From Candidatus Kuenenia stuttgartensis (GTDB lineage: Bacteria; Planctomycetota; Planctomycetia; Isosphaerales; Isosphaeraceae): a stretch of DNA of 7,818 nucleotides. A model generated the notes under the pieces. That model saw only the letters and a program-made list of their open reading frames with translations. It had not been told where the DNA came from and did no database searches. Shown here one piece after another: positions 1 through 6,231 of the stretch; position 1 is the first letter of the stretch; every line of letters starts with the position of its first letter. The position numbers were made by a program, and so were the translations under genes. The stretch covers positions 1-7,818 of the forward strand of contig CAMCFM010000182.1 in assembly GCA_945874095.1 (NCBI GenBank). Direction: 5' to 3'.

Positions 1-3
1 TAA

Positions 4-117
4 ATGAAATTTCTTGATCAGGTCTGTCACAGGACGTGGATTGAGAATCAAAGGAGTCGTGTGGAATGGTCCAGCGATTTATATGACTTTGATGAAGATG
101 GTTTCGTTGAGGAGTAG
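4..117 (+). CDS. Possible short acidic leader ORF upstream of groEL1
   Basis: This is an open frame of 37 codons from ATG at 4, preceded by an in-frame TAA at 1-3, so it is not the tail of a longer upstream gene unless there is a frameshift. An internal GTG at 61 has a good Shine-Dalgarno sequence, AAAGGAG at 50-56, and would give an 18-aa peptide in which 8 residues are Asp or Glu. The last codons, GAG GAG TAG (109-117), contain the Shine-Dalgarno sequence of groEL1, and the stop lies 6 nt before the groEL1 GTG. A ribosome finishing this frame would therefore be well placed to start groEL1. I recognise no family. It could equally be untranslated leader that is open by chance. The window edge hides any signal for the first ATG. 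Confidence 0.3.
   Translation: MKFLDQVCHRTWIENQRSRVEWSSDLYDFDEDGFVEE
109..114 (+). promoter_or_regulatory. Ribosome binding site of groEL1
   Basis: GAGGAG lies 9 nt before the GTG at 124 and supports that non-ATG start. The protein then begins MAK, as GroELs commonly do. The site overlaps the end of the small leader frame. Confidence 0.7.
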
Positions 118-123
118 TTCGCC

Positions 124-1797
124 GTGGCGAAAATGCTAGCCTACAACGAGGAAGCTCGGCAGAAGTTAGCCGTTGGTGTCAGCAAGCTGGCACGTGCGGT
201 TCGCAGTACGCTGGGGCCTCGGGGCAGAAATGCCGTGATCGACAAGGGCTGGGGAAGCCCGAACGTGACCAAGGACGGCGTAACCGTCGCCGAAGAAATC
301 GAATTGACCGACGCATATGAAAATATGGGCGCACAGTTGGTCAAAGAGGCTGCTTCGAAGACTAACGACGCTGCTGGCGATGGCACGACCACCGCAACCG
401 TCCTTGCCGAAGCCATCTTTAAAGAGGGCTTGAAGCACTTGTCAGCCGGTGCGGATCCAATGAGCCTCAAGCGGGGTATTGACGCCGCTGTGGAAGCCGT
501 TGTGGCCGATATCAAGAAGCAGGCCCGGAAAATCTCCACCAAAAAGGAGATGACCGAAGTTGCGACCATCGCAGCAAATAACGATATAACGATTGGCGAG
601 AAACTCGCTGAAGCGTTCGAAGCCGTTGGCCCCGATGGTGTGATCACCATTGAAGAAGGTAAGGGTTCGGACACAGTGGTGAATGTTGTCGAAGGCATGC
701 AGTTCGATCGCGGATATCTGAGTCCTCACTTTGTGACGGATCAGGACCGGATGGAAGTGGTCTACGAGAATCCATTCATTCTGATCCATGAAGAGAAGAT
801 CACCACGCCCAAGGTGCTGATCCCGATCCTCGAAGCCATTGCCAAGGCCTCTCGGCCACTGGTGATTATTGCTGAGGATGTGGAGAGCGAAGCCCTTGCC
901 ACGCTTGTCGTGAACAAGCTTCGTGGGATTCTTCAGGTTGTGGCTGTGAAAGCTCCTGGTTACGGCGATCGCCGCAAAGCCATGCTGGAGGACATTGCTG
1001 TCCTGACCGGTGGCAAGGCGATTTTCAAGGATCTGGGTATCGAGCTGGAAAGTGTTGACCTGAATGAACTTGGCTCTGCCAGGAAGGTCATCATCACCAG
1101 TGAGAACACCACGATTGTTGAAGGTGCCGGTACATCGGAAGCGATCTCCGGCCGGACCGATTTGATCAAGCGGGAAATTGGGACAACCACCAGCGAATAT
1201 GACAAAGAGAAGCTCCAGGAGCGTCTCGCCAAGCTGGCCGGTGGTGTGGCCCAGATCAATGTCGGTGCTGCAACCGAGACCGAAATGAAAGAGCGTAAAG
1301 CTCTTGTTGAAGACGCCTTGCATGCCACTCGCGCTGCCAATGAAGAAGGTGTTGTGAGCGGTGGCGGAACAGCCCTGATTCGCGCAGCAGCGACTTTGAA
1401 GAACCTGCACCTGAGCGGCGATCAAGCCCTTGGAGTACAGATCATCAAGCGTGCTTGCGAACAACCTGCCCGTTCGATCGCTGAAAACGCCGGTATCGAT
1501 GGCGCTGTGATTGTCAACCGAATTGCCAAAAGCACTGACTCCAACTATGGATACAATGCTGAATCTGGCGAATGGGGTGACATGTTCGCATTCGGCGTTG
1601 TCGACCCAGCCAAGGTGACTCGTTCAGCCCTGCAAAATGCGGCCTCCGTGGCTGCCTTGCTGCTGACCACCGAAGCCATCATTGTCGAAATCAAAGAGAA
1701 GAAGAAGCCCGGTGGCGACCCTCACCACGATGACCACGGCGGTGGCATGGGTGGTATGGGCGGCATGGGCGGCATGGGAATGCCAGGCATGATGTAA
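124..1797 (+). CDS. groEL: Chaperonin GroEL, copy 1 (60 kDa, GGM-tailed)
   Basis: This is a full-length cytosolic chaperonin of 557 aa, the subunit of the double-ring ATP-driven folding chamber capped by GroES. ATP-site signatures are present: TLGPRGRN (29-36), KDGV with Asp51, GDGTTT (85-90), GGG (413-415) and Asp494 in VDPAKV. The intermediate-domain motif VEDALHATRAA (395-405) and the apical motif KAPGYGDRRKAML (276-288) are intact. The tail is the usual Gly-Gly-Met repeat (about 539-557), preceded by a His/Asp-rich stretch, DPHHDDH (532-538). In the apical substrate/GroES-binding segment, GYLSPHF (197-203) has His202 where E. coli GroEL has Tyr203. The start of the next apical helix (TTPKVLIP) also differs from the common SNIREMLP. 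Start is GTG with a Shine-Dalgarno 9 nt upstream. First gene of the groEL1-groES-groEL2 series; identification is certain, the division of labour with copy 2 is not. Confidence 0.98.
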   Translation: MAKMLAYNEEARQKLAVGVSKLARAVRSTLGPRGRNAVIDKGWGSPNVTKDGVTVAEEIELTDAYENMGAQLVKEAASKTNDAAGDGTTTATVLAEAIFKEGLKHLSAGADPMSLKRGIDAAVEAVVADIKKQARKISTKKEMTEVATIAANNDITIGEKLAEAFEAVGPDGVITIEEGKGSDTVVNVVEGMQFDRGYLSPHFVTDQDRMEVVYENPFILIHEEKITTPKVLIPILEAIAKASRPLVIIAEDVESEALATLVVNKLRGILQVVAVKAPGYGDRRKAMLEDIAVLTGGKAIFKDLGIELESVDLNELGSARKVIITSENTTIVEGAGTSEAISGRTDLIKREIGTTTSEYDKEKLQERLAKLAGGVAQINVGAATETEMKERKALVEDALHATRAANEEGVVSGGGTALIRAAATLKNLHLSGDQALGVQIIKRACEQPARSIAENAGIDGAVIVNRIAKSTDSNYGYNAESGEWGDMFAFGVVDPAKVTRSALQNAASVAALLLTTEAIIVEIKEKKKPGGDPHHDDHGGGMGGMGGMGGMGMPGMM

Positions 1798-1798
1798 T

Positions 1799-1814
1799 CT
1801 GGTAGAAACACCAG
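1799..1814 (+). other. Small hairpin directly after groEL1
   Basis: CTGGT (1799-1803) and ACCAG (1810-1814) form a 5-bp stem with a 6-nt loop, 1 nt after the stop codon. No T-tract follows, so it is not a terminator. It may be chance or a minor RNA-stability element. Confidence 0.3.
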
Positions 1815-1840
1815 GTTCAGTCATGTATGCATTACAGATG

Positions 1841-1878
1841 GGCCGGTTCGTGGAAAAATGTTCCGCATGTAACCGGCC
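1841..1878 (+). other. Long intercistronic stem-loop between groEL1 and groES
   Basis: GGCCGGTT (1841-1848) pairs perfectly with AACCGGCC (1871-1878). Inside it, GTGGAA (1850-1855) pairs with TTCCGC (1861-1866), with one G-U pair, around an AAATG loop. This gives 14 pairs in two helices separated by a small internal loop. Only TTT follows, so efficient termination seems unlikely. A role in partial termination, RNA processing or protecting the groEL1 3' end is inference. Confidence 0.55.
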
Positions 1879-1934
1879 TTTCACATCCTAACACTACGAA
1901 ACAGATTGAATCATTTCGAAAGGGTAGTCTAAAA

Positions 1935-2228
1935 ATGGCCGTTCTGCGTCCTTTGGAAGATCGAGTTGTTGTCGAACAAATTCAGGCTGAAGAGAAGACC
2001 GCTGGCGGGATCGTTCTGCCTGACACAGCCAAAGAGAAGCCACAAAGAGGCACCGTGATTGCAGTTGGTCCTGGCAAATTGCTGGAATCAGGCGATCGTG
2101 CTGCTGTGGGCGTTGTGGTTGGCGACGAAGTTCTGTTTGGCAAATATTCCGGCACCGACGTGAAGGTGGACGGTAAGGAAGTCAAGATTCTGCGTGAGTC
2201 TGACATTCTGGCCAAAGTTGTAAACTGA
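1935..2228 (+). CDS. groES: Co-chaperonin GroES (10 kDa)
   Basis: This is the heptameric lid of the GroEL chamber, at 97 aa the same length as E. coli GroES. It begins MAVLRPLEDRVVVEQ and carries the mobile-loop motif GGIVLP (24-29), whose IVL (26-28) docks on the GroEL apical domain. It also has VGPG (44-47), GDEVLF (63-68) and the terminal ESDILA (88-93). The frame stays open upstream to an ATG at 1827, but those 36 extra residues are not GroES-like. AAAGGG at 1919-1924, 10 nt upstream, supports ATG 1935. It lies 137 nt after groEL1 and 102 nt before groEL2 on the same strand. It is the only GroES in the window, so it probably serves both GroELs; that sharing is inference. Confidence 0.97.
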   Translation: MAVLRPLEDRVVVEQIQAEEKTAGGIVLPDTAKEKPQRGTVIAVGPGKLLESGDRAAVGVVVGDEVLFGKYSGTDVKVDGKEVKILRESDILAKVVN

Positions 2229-2246
2229 GCATTATCACTTGCGAGC

Positions 2247-2302
2247 GGTTGTCGGGCTGATTCTGGATAAGCGATACATGAGCTTGTTCTAGTCCGACGA
2301 CC
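2247..2302 (+). other. Stem-loop between groES and groEL2
   Basis: Positions 2247-2258 (GGTTGTCGGGCT) and 2291-2302 (AGTCCGACGACC) form 12 consecutive pairs, two of them G-U, enclosing a 32-nt loop. The loop contains a possible 4-bp hairpin, AAGC (2269-2272) with GCTT (2282-2285). The structure ends 10 nt before the groEL2 Shine-Dalgarno and has no T-tract. It could set the relative expression of groES and groEL2; this is inferred from structure only. Confidence 0.5.
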
Positions 2303-2312
2303 TCGATCAGAT

Positions 2313-2320
2313 AGAAGGAG
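2313..2320 (+). promoter_or_regulatory. Strong ribosome binding site of groEL2
   Basis: AGAAGGAG lies 10 nt before the GTG at 2331 and fixes this non-ATG start. It matches the Shine-Dalgarno consensus better than the groEL1 or groES sites do. Confidence 0.75.
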
Positions 2321-2330
2321 AATCAGGAAC

Positions 2331-3953
2331 GTGGCAAAGCAGCTACTCTTCTCCGACGCCGCTCGACGCAAGTTGCTCGAAGGTGTCGATGTATTGGCCC
2401 ACGCCGTGGGTACAACGCTCGGGCCAACCGGCCGTAACGTGATCATTGACAAGTCATTCGGTGGCCCAACGGTCACGAAGGACGGGGTGACGGTCTCGAA
2501 AGAGATCGAACTCGACGATCCGTTTGAAAATATGGGCGCCAAGCTCGTTAACGTTGTTGCTTCGAAGACTTCCGATGTTGCTGGCGACGGCACCACCACG
2601 GCCACAATTCTGGCCCGTGCGATTTATCGTGAAGGTTTGAAGTCAGTTACGAGCGGTTCGAACCCAACGGCGATTCGTCGCGGGATTGAAAAAGCCGTCA
2701 CTGCGACCGTCGAATTTCTTCAAACGAAACTGGCCAAGCCAGTGTCGAAGAAGGAAGAGATTGCACAGGTCGGCACGATTTCTGCGAACAACGATCCCAC
2801 GATTGGCAACATGCTTGCCGACGCTGTGGAACGAGTTGGCCGCGATGGCGTGATCACGGTGGAAGAAGGCAAGTCTTCCTCCACAACCCTGGAATTTGTC
2901 GAAGGCATGCAGTTCGACAAGGGATACCTGAGCCCTTACTTCGTGACCAGTCCGGCCACGATGGAAGCAATCATGGAAGACCCTTACATCCTGCTTTACG
3001 AGAAGAAGATCTCGAACATTCGGGACATGATCCCATTGCTCGAAAAAACGGCCCAATCGGGACGTGGTCTGGTGCTCGTGGCCGAAGATGTCGATGGTGA
3101 AGCACTTTCGCTGTTGGTTGTCAATCGCCTGCGTGGTCTCCTGAACGTGGTGGCTGTGAAGGCCCCTGGTTTCGGCGATCGTCGTAAGGCCATGCTTGGT
3201 GATATGGCGATTCTGACGGGTGGGACCGTGGTCAGCGATGACCTTGGTGTCAAACTCGAAAACGTTGATCTGAACCAACTTGGTACAGCCAAGCAGGTGA
3301 AGGTCAGCAAGGATTCGACCACGATCATTCAGGGCAGCGGTTCGCGTGAAGAAATTCAGCGCCGGATTGATCAACTGCGTCGTCAGATTGAAGAGACCGA
3401 GAGCGAGTACGACCGCGAGAAGTTCCAGGAACGACTTGCCAAGCTCTCAGGTGGTGTGGCCCTGATCAATGTGGGTGCCGCAACTGAAGCCGCGATGAAA
3501 GTACTGAAAGCCCGCGTCGAAGACGCCCTTCATGCTACCCGAGCGGCGGCTGAAGAAGGTGTTGTTCCAGGTGGTGGTTCTGCACTTCTGAAGGCGATTC
3601 CGACCATTCAGGCTGTTGTGGATTCACTCACAGGTGACGAGCGCATTGGTGCTTCGATCATTCTGCGTGCTGTGGAAGAACCGATTCGCCACATTGCCTC
3701 GAACTCCGGTATCGACGGCGGTGTTGTGGTGGACGAAGTTCGTAACAGCCCAGGCCCGATCGGTTTCAACGCCAATACAGGCGAGTATGTCAACATGCTT
3801 GAAGCCGGCATTATCGACCCAACCAAGGTGACTCGTTCTGCCCTTGAGAACGCATCGTCGATTGCCAGCCTGATGCTGACCACGGAAGTTATGATCACCA
3901 ATATCAAAGAAGAAGACGAAAAATCACCGAAGGGTGAAGGCGTCGTTCGTTGA
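2331..3953 (+). CDS. groEL: Chaperonin GroEL, copy 2 (60 kDa, no GGM tail)
   Basis: This is a second complete chaperonin subunit of 540 aa. ATP-site motifs are TLGPTGRN (29-36), KDGV with Asp51, GDGTTT (85-90), GGG (414-416) and Asp496 in IDPTKV. The apical domain keeps the standard GYLSPYF (198-204) and the KISNIRDMIP helix start (226-235), closer to E. coli than copy 1 is. KAPGFGDRRKAML (277-289) and VEDALHATRAA (396-406) are intact. The protein ends in a short charged tail (EEDEKSPKGEGVVR, 527-540) instead of Gly-Gly-Met repeats, and no frameshift is seen that would have removed them. Start is GTG behind a strong Shine-Dalgarno. It is the last gene before a strong terminator. It is a true GroEL; whether it forms its own rings or mixed rings with copy 1 cannot be told from sequence. 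Confidence 0.98.
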   Translation: MAKQLLFSDAARRKLLEGVDVLAHAVGTTLGPTGRNVIIDKSFGGPTVTKDGVTVSKEIELDDPFENMGAKLVNVVASKTSDVAGDGTTTATILARAIYREGLKSVTSGSNPTAIRRGIEKAVTATVEFLQTKLAKPVSKKEEIAQVGTISANNDPTIGNMLADAVERVGRDGVITVEEGKSSSTTLEFVEGMQFDKGYLSPYFVTSPATMEAIMEDPYILLYEKKISNIRDMIPLLEKTAQSGRGLVLVAEDVDGEALSLLVVNRLRGLLNVVAVKAPGFGDRRKAMLGDMAILTGGTVVSDDLGVKLENVDLNQLGTAKQVKVSKDSTTIIQGSGSREEIQRRIDQLRRQIEETESEYDREKFQERLAKLSGGVALINVGAATEAAMKVLKARVEDALHATRAAAEEGVVPGGGSALLKAIPTIQAVVDSLTGDERIGASIILRAVEEPIRHIASNSGIDGGVVVDEVRNSPGPIGFNANTGEYVNMLEAGIIDPTKVTRSALENASSIASLMLTTEVMITNIKEEDEKSPKGEGVVR

Positions 3954-3970
3954 TCATTTGTCTGATCTGA

Positions 3971-3992
3971 TCCTGTGATTTCAATCACGGGA
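3971..3992 (+). other. Hairpin upstream of the terminator
   Basis: TCCTGTGAT (3971-3979) and ATCACGGGA (3984-3992) form 9 pairs (one G-U) around a TTCA loop. They are followed at once by the palindrome CGAAATTTCG (3993-4002). The pair sits between the groEL2 stop and the terminator and may protect the 3' end of the chaperonin mRNA. Confidence 0.45.
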
Positions 3993-4001
3993 CGAAATTT
4001 C

Positions 4002-4035
4002 GGGGAAGGTCGTTCACGCGGCCTTCCCCTTTTTT
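4002..4035 (+). terminator. Intrinsic terminator after groEL2
   Basis: GGGGAAGG (4002-4009) pairs with CCTTCCCC (4022-4029). The stem extends inward to 12 pairs (two G-U) with a 4-nt loop and is followed by six T (4030-4035). This is a textbook Rho-independent terminator and the best in the window. It implies that dnaJ-grpE has its own promoter or depends on readthrough. Confidence 0.92.
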
Positions 4036-4152
4036 GCTATTATAGATTGCGTCAGTTTTCAGGTATTGCTGGTATTGGATCAACGGGCGGTCCACTGAGA
4101 CCTAATAGTACCATTCACCCGCTTTATCTATAGCGGACTAACAGGGCGGACG
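4036..4152 (+). promoter_or_regulatory. Leader region before dnaJ, promoter not resolved
   Basis: This 117-nt gap between the terminator and dnaJ should hold the dnaJ-grpE promoter. TATTAT at 4038-4043 resembles a -10 box but has no good -35 partner at normal spacing. GGTATTG is repeated at 4062-4068 and 4071-4077. CCGCT (4119-4123) and AGCGG (4132-4136) form a small hairpin that includes part of a 15-nt repeat also found at the end of grpE. No CIRCE element is seen. The dnaJ ribosome binding site is weak (AGGG at 4143-4146). Confidence 0.35.
4127..4141 (+). repeat. 15-nt direct repeat, copy 1 (before dnaJ)
   Basis: TCTATAGCGGACTAA is identical to 5868-5882 and lies 11 nt upstream of the dnaJ start. 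Similarity does not clearly extend beyond the 15 bases. Confidence 0.6.
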
Positions 4153-5307
4153 ATGGCCACGAAACGCGATTACTATGAAGTCCTTGGCATCCGTCGCGAA
4201 GCCACTGTGGATGATATCAAGAAGTCCTATCGCCAATTGGCGATGAAAAATCACCCGGATCGAAACCCCGGCGATGCTGAAGCCGAGATGCGTTTCAAAG
4301 AGGCTGCCGAAGCTTACGAAATCCTGTCAGATGAAGGCACCCGCCAGCGATACGATCGCTATGGCCATGCCGGCCTTCAAGGTGCAGCTGGTGGCCACGA
4401 CTTCAAATCGCCTGACGACATCATGTCGGCCTTTGGCGAGATCTTCCAAAACGCCTTCTTCGGCGACATGTTTGGCCAGCGCCGTCGTGGTCCCAAGCCT
4501 GGCGCCGATTTGGCCATCAAGCTCGAAATTGATCTTCTGGAAGCGGCCAAGGGCGTGACCAAAACGCTCACCATGAATCGTGGTGAACCGTGTCGTTCAT
4601 GCAACGGTTCCGGAGCCCGAAAAGGCACGGTTGCAACCACTTGCACATATTGCGGTGGTCAGGGCCAGGTGATTCAGTCCCGTGGCTTTTTCCAAGTGGC
4701 CACGACCTGTCCAGCCTGTGGTGGGGAGGGGATGCGTATCTCTGACCCATGCCCAGATTGTCGAGGGACGGGTCGTACTCAGGAAAATGTTCGGCTTGAT
4801 GTGGAAGTTCCACCGGGTGTGGATACAGGGATCTGGCTCCAGATTCGGAATCAGGGCGAACTGGGCGATCCGGGTGCTCCGCGTGGTAATTTGCGGATCC
4901 AGATTCATGTCAAGCCTCACGAAGTATTTGAGAGACGCGGTAACGACATTGTCTGCCAGTTCCCGATCCACTTCTCTCAGGCCGCACTTGGGGCTGAGAT
5001 TGAGGTTCCTACACTTGATGGTCGCGAACGGTTGACGATTCCACGCGGGACTCAAAGTGGCGAAGTTTTCCGGATGCGTGGTAAAGGGATACCTGATGTG
5101 AATGGTCGTGGTCGTGGCGATGAGTTGATTGAGGTGGTTGTGGAGACTCCTCGTCATCTTTCGCAGCGTCAGGAACAGTTGTTGAGAGAGTTGGCTGGGT
5201 TGGATCACGAGTCGGTGATGCCTCGTCAGAAGAGTTTCTTTGAAAAGCTCCGGGGATATTTCACGGAATCTGACAACGCCGCCACTCGTTCTGAAGATCA
5301 AAACTGA
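4153..5307 (+). CDS. dnaJ: Chaperone DnaJ (type I Hsp40)
   Basis: This 384-aa J-domain protein delivers unfolded clients to DnaK and stimulates its ATPase; it acts in the cytosol. The J-domain (about 5-72) has RDYYEVLGI and the essential HPD at 34-36. The linker (73-118) is poorer in glycine than a classical G/F region but has a DIF-like stretch, DDIMSAFGEIF (88-98). The zinc domain has all four motifs: CRSCNGSG (147), CTYCGGQG (164), CPACGGEG (186) and CPDCRGTG (200). The substrate-binding C-terminal domains follow (about 211-335), with FERRGNDI (259-266) and the conserved GKGIP (310-314). The length is usual for type I DnaJ. It lies downstream of the groEL2 terminator and ahead of grpE. No dnaK is in the window, so the partner is encoded elsewhere. 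Confidence 0.97.
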   Translation: MATKRDYYEVLGIRREATVDDIKKSYRQLAMKNHPDRNPGDAEAEMRFKEAAEAYEILSDEGTRQRYDRYGHAGLQGAAGGHDFKSPDDIMSAFGEIFQNAFFGDMFGQRRRGPKPGADLAIKLEIDLLEAAKGVTKTLTMNRGEPCRSCNGSGARKGTVATTCTYCGGQGQVIQSRGFFQVATTCPACGGEGMRISDPCPDCRGTGRTQENVRLDVEVPPGVDTGIWLQIRNQGELGDPGAPRGNLRIQIHVKPHEVFERRGNDIVCQFPIHFSQAALGAEIEVPTLDGRERLTIPRGTQSGEVFRMRGKGIPDVNGRGRGDELIEVVVETPRHLSQRQEQLLRELAGLDHESVMPRQKSFFEKLRGYFTESDNAATRSEDQN

Positions 5308-5366
5308 TGTCACGATGGCCAAACCGATTTCGCCGACCGTCAAAACCTTCTGAAGAGAGGTCCAAA

Positions 5367-5882
5367 ATGCAAGCTGATGAGAACTACGAAGAGACGAACC
5401 TGGATTCAGGGTTTGAACCGGCCGACGACGCTCTGGCCACAGTCACGCGAGAACGCGATGAGCTGAAGGATCAAATCCTGCGAGTTCAGGCCGAGTTTCA
5501 AAACGCCCTTCGCCGTGAGCGTTCGATGATCGACGTTCGCAAGGCTGAGGCTGTTGGGGCTGTAGCCCGCGATGTTCTGGATGTGATGGATAATTTCGAC
5601 AGGGCTCTGGAATCGGCTCGCAGCGGTGGCCCTGGATCAGCCAGTATTGTGTCGGGTCTGGAGTTGGTTCACAAGCAGCTCCTGCTTGCCTTTGCGAAGC
5701 ATAAAGTGGTTCCAATCGAGTCTCAGGATCTGCCGTTTAACCCTGATGAACACGAAGCCGTGATGCAGAGGCCTAGTTCTGACCATCCCGATGGCACAGT
5801 GATTCAGGTTCTGGCGCAGGGCTACAAGCTCGGCGACCGTGTTCTTCGGCCTTCAAAAGTGGTCGTTTCTATAGCGGACTAA
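5367..5882 (+). CDS. grpE: Nucleotide exchange factor GrpE
   Basis: GrpE releases ADP from DnaK and completes the DnaK-DnaJ cycle. With ATG 5367 the protein is 171 aa: an acidic N-terminus, a long helix (about 24-66) for the dimer coiled coil, DNFDRALE (75-82), and the C-terminal beta domain with FNPDEHEAV (124-132) and GYKLGDRVLRPSKVVVS (152-168). I chose 5367 because AGAGAGG at 5354-5360 lies 6 nt upstream and because GrpE N-termini are usually acidic. An in-frame ATG at 5307 overlaps the dnaJ stop (TGATG) and would add 20 mostly basic residues with only a weak ribosome site; it remains possible. The gene is on the same strand as dnaJ and clearly co-transcribed. Its stop codon is part of a 15-nt repeat. 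Confidence 0.93.
   Translation: MQADENYEETNLDSGFEPADDALATVTRERDELKDQILRVQAEFQNALRRERSMIDVRKAEAVGAVARDVLDVMDNFDRALESARSGGPGSASIVSGLELVHKQLLLAFAKHKVVPIESQDLPFNPDEHEAVMQRPSSDHPDGTVIQVLAQGYKLGDRVLRPSKVVVSIAD
5868..5882 (+). repeat. 15-nt direct repeat, copy 2 (end of grpE)
   Basis: TCTATAGCGGACTAA encodes the last residues (IAD) and the stop of grpE and is identical to 4127-4141. The two copies bracket the dnaJ-grpE pair. Confidence 0.6.
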
Positions 5883-5925
5883 TCGGCACCTGAAGCGAAA
5901 ACCATGGAAGAGGCTCTGAGACACA

Positions 5926-6231
5926 ATGCCAACATACGACTATATTTGCGACGGTTGTGGACACGAGTTTGAAGCCTTTGAGTCGATCAAGGCGGATCCT
6001 CAGAAGCATTGCACAAAGTGCGAGACGGATCAGCTGAGACGGAAGATTGGCGGAGGTGGAGCGATCCTGTTCAAGGGCAGCGGCTTCTACATCACCGACT
6101 ATCGTTCTGACTCGTACAACAAGGCGGCGAAGGCGGACAGCGCGGCATCGTCTCCACCTCCAGCAGCAGCAGCCCCTCCAGCGAGTGGCGGTTCGTCGTC
6201 TTCATCTTCGGGCGGGTCGGGCAAATCATGA
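5926..6231 (+). CDS. FmdB-family zinc-ribbon protein (CxxC-CxxC-Ser-rich)
   Basis: This is a small 101-aa protein with a single zinc ribbon: Cys8 and Cys11 (CDGC), Cys29 and Cys32 (CTKC). The start MPTYDYIC and the motif LFKGSGFYITDYR (48-60) are hallmarks of the FmdB/CxxC_CxxC_SSSS family of putative regulatory proteins. Residues from about 66 onward are low-complexity Ala, Pro, Gly and Ser, with a run of six Ser, typical of the family and probably disordered. The family name comes from a gene next to an amidase/formamidase locus; its molecular function is not established. The ribosome site is probably GGAAGAGG (5906-5913), 12 nt upstream. It lies 43 nt after grpE and shares an ATGA junction with the next gene, so it is probably part of the dnaJ-grpE transcript. 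Confidence 0.9.
   Translation: MPTYDYICDGCGHEFEAFESIKADPQKHCTKCETDQLRRKIGGGGAILFKGSGFYITDYRSDSYNKAAKADSAASSPPPAAAAPPASGGSSSSSSGGSGKS

Noticed and set aside
1..123. CIRCE operator (TTAGCACTC-N9-GAGTGCTAA) expected before groE
   Set aside because: I searched by eye before groEL1, groES, groEL2 and dnaJ and found no match. The region left of the window was not available.
442..1464. A 340-codon open frame on the minus strand opposite groEL1, with similar ones opposite groEL2 (for example 2643-3374)
   Set aside because: These are shadows of strongly codon-biased groEL genes. The translations resemble no protein family, and the opposite strand encodes fully conserved chaperonins.
1827..1934. Upstream extension of groES from an ATG at 1827
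   Set aside because: The extra 36 residues are not GroES-like, they cover a hairpin, and the ATG at 1935 has a ribosome site and yields the standard 97-aa protein.
5307..5366. Upstream start of grpE overlapping the dnaJ stop (TGATG)
   Set aside because: It is not excluded, but the added 20 residues are basic and the ribosome site is weak. The ATG at 5367 has AGAGAGG 6 nt upstream and gives the usual acidic GrpE start.
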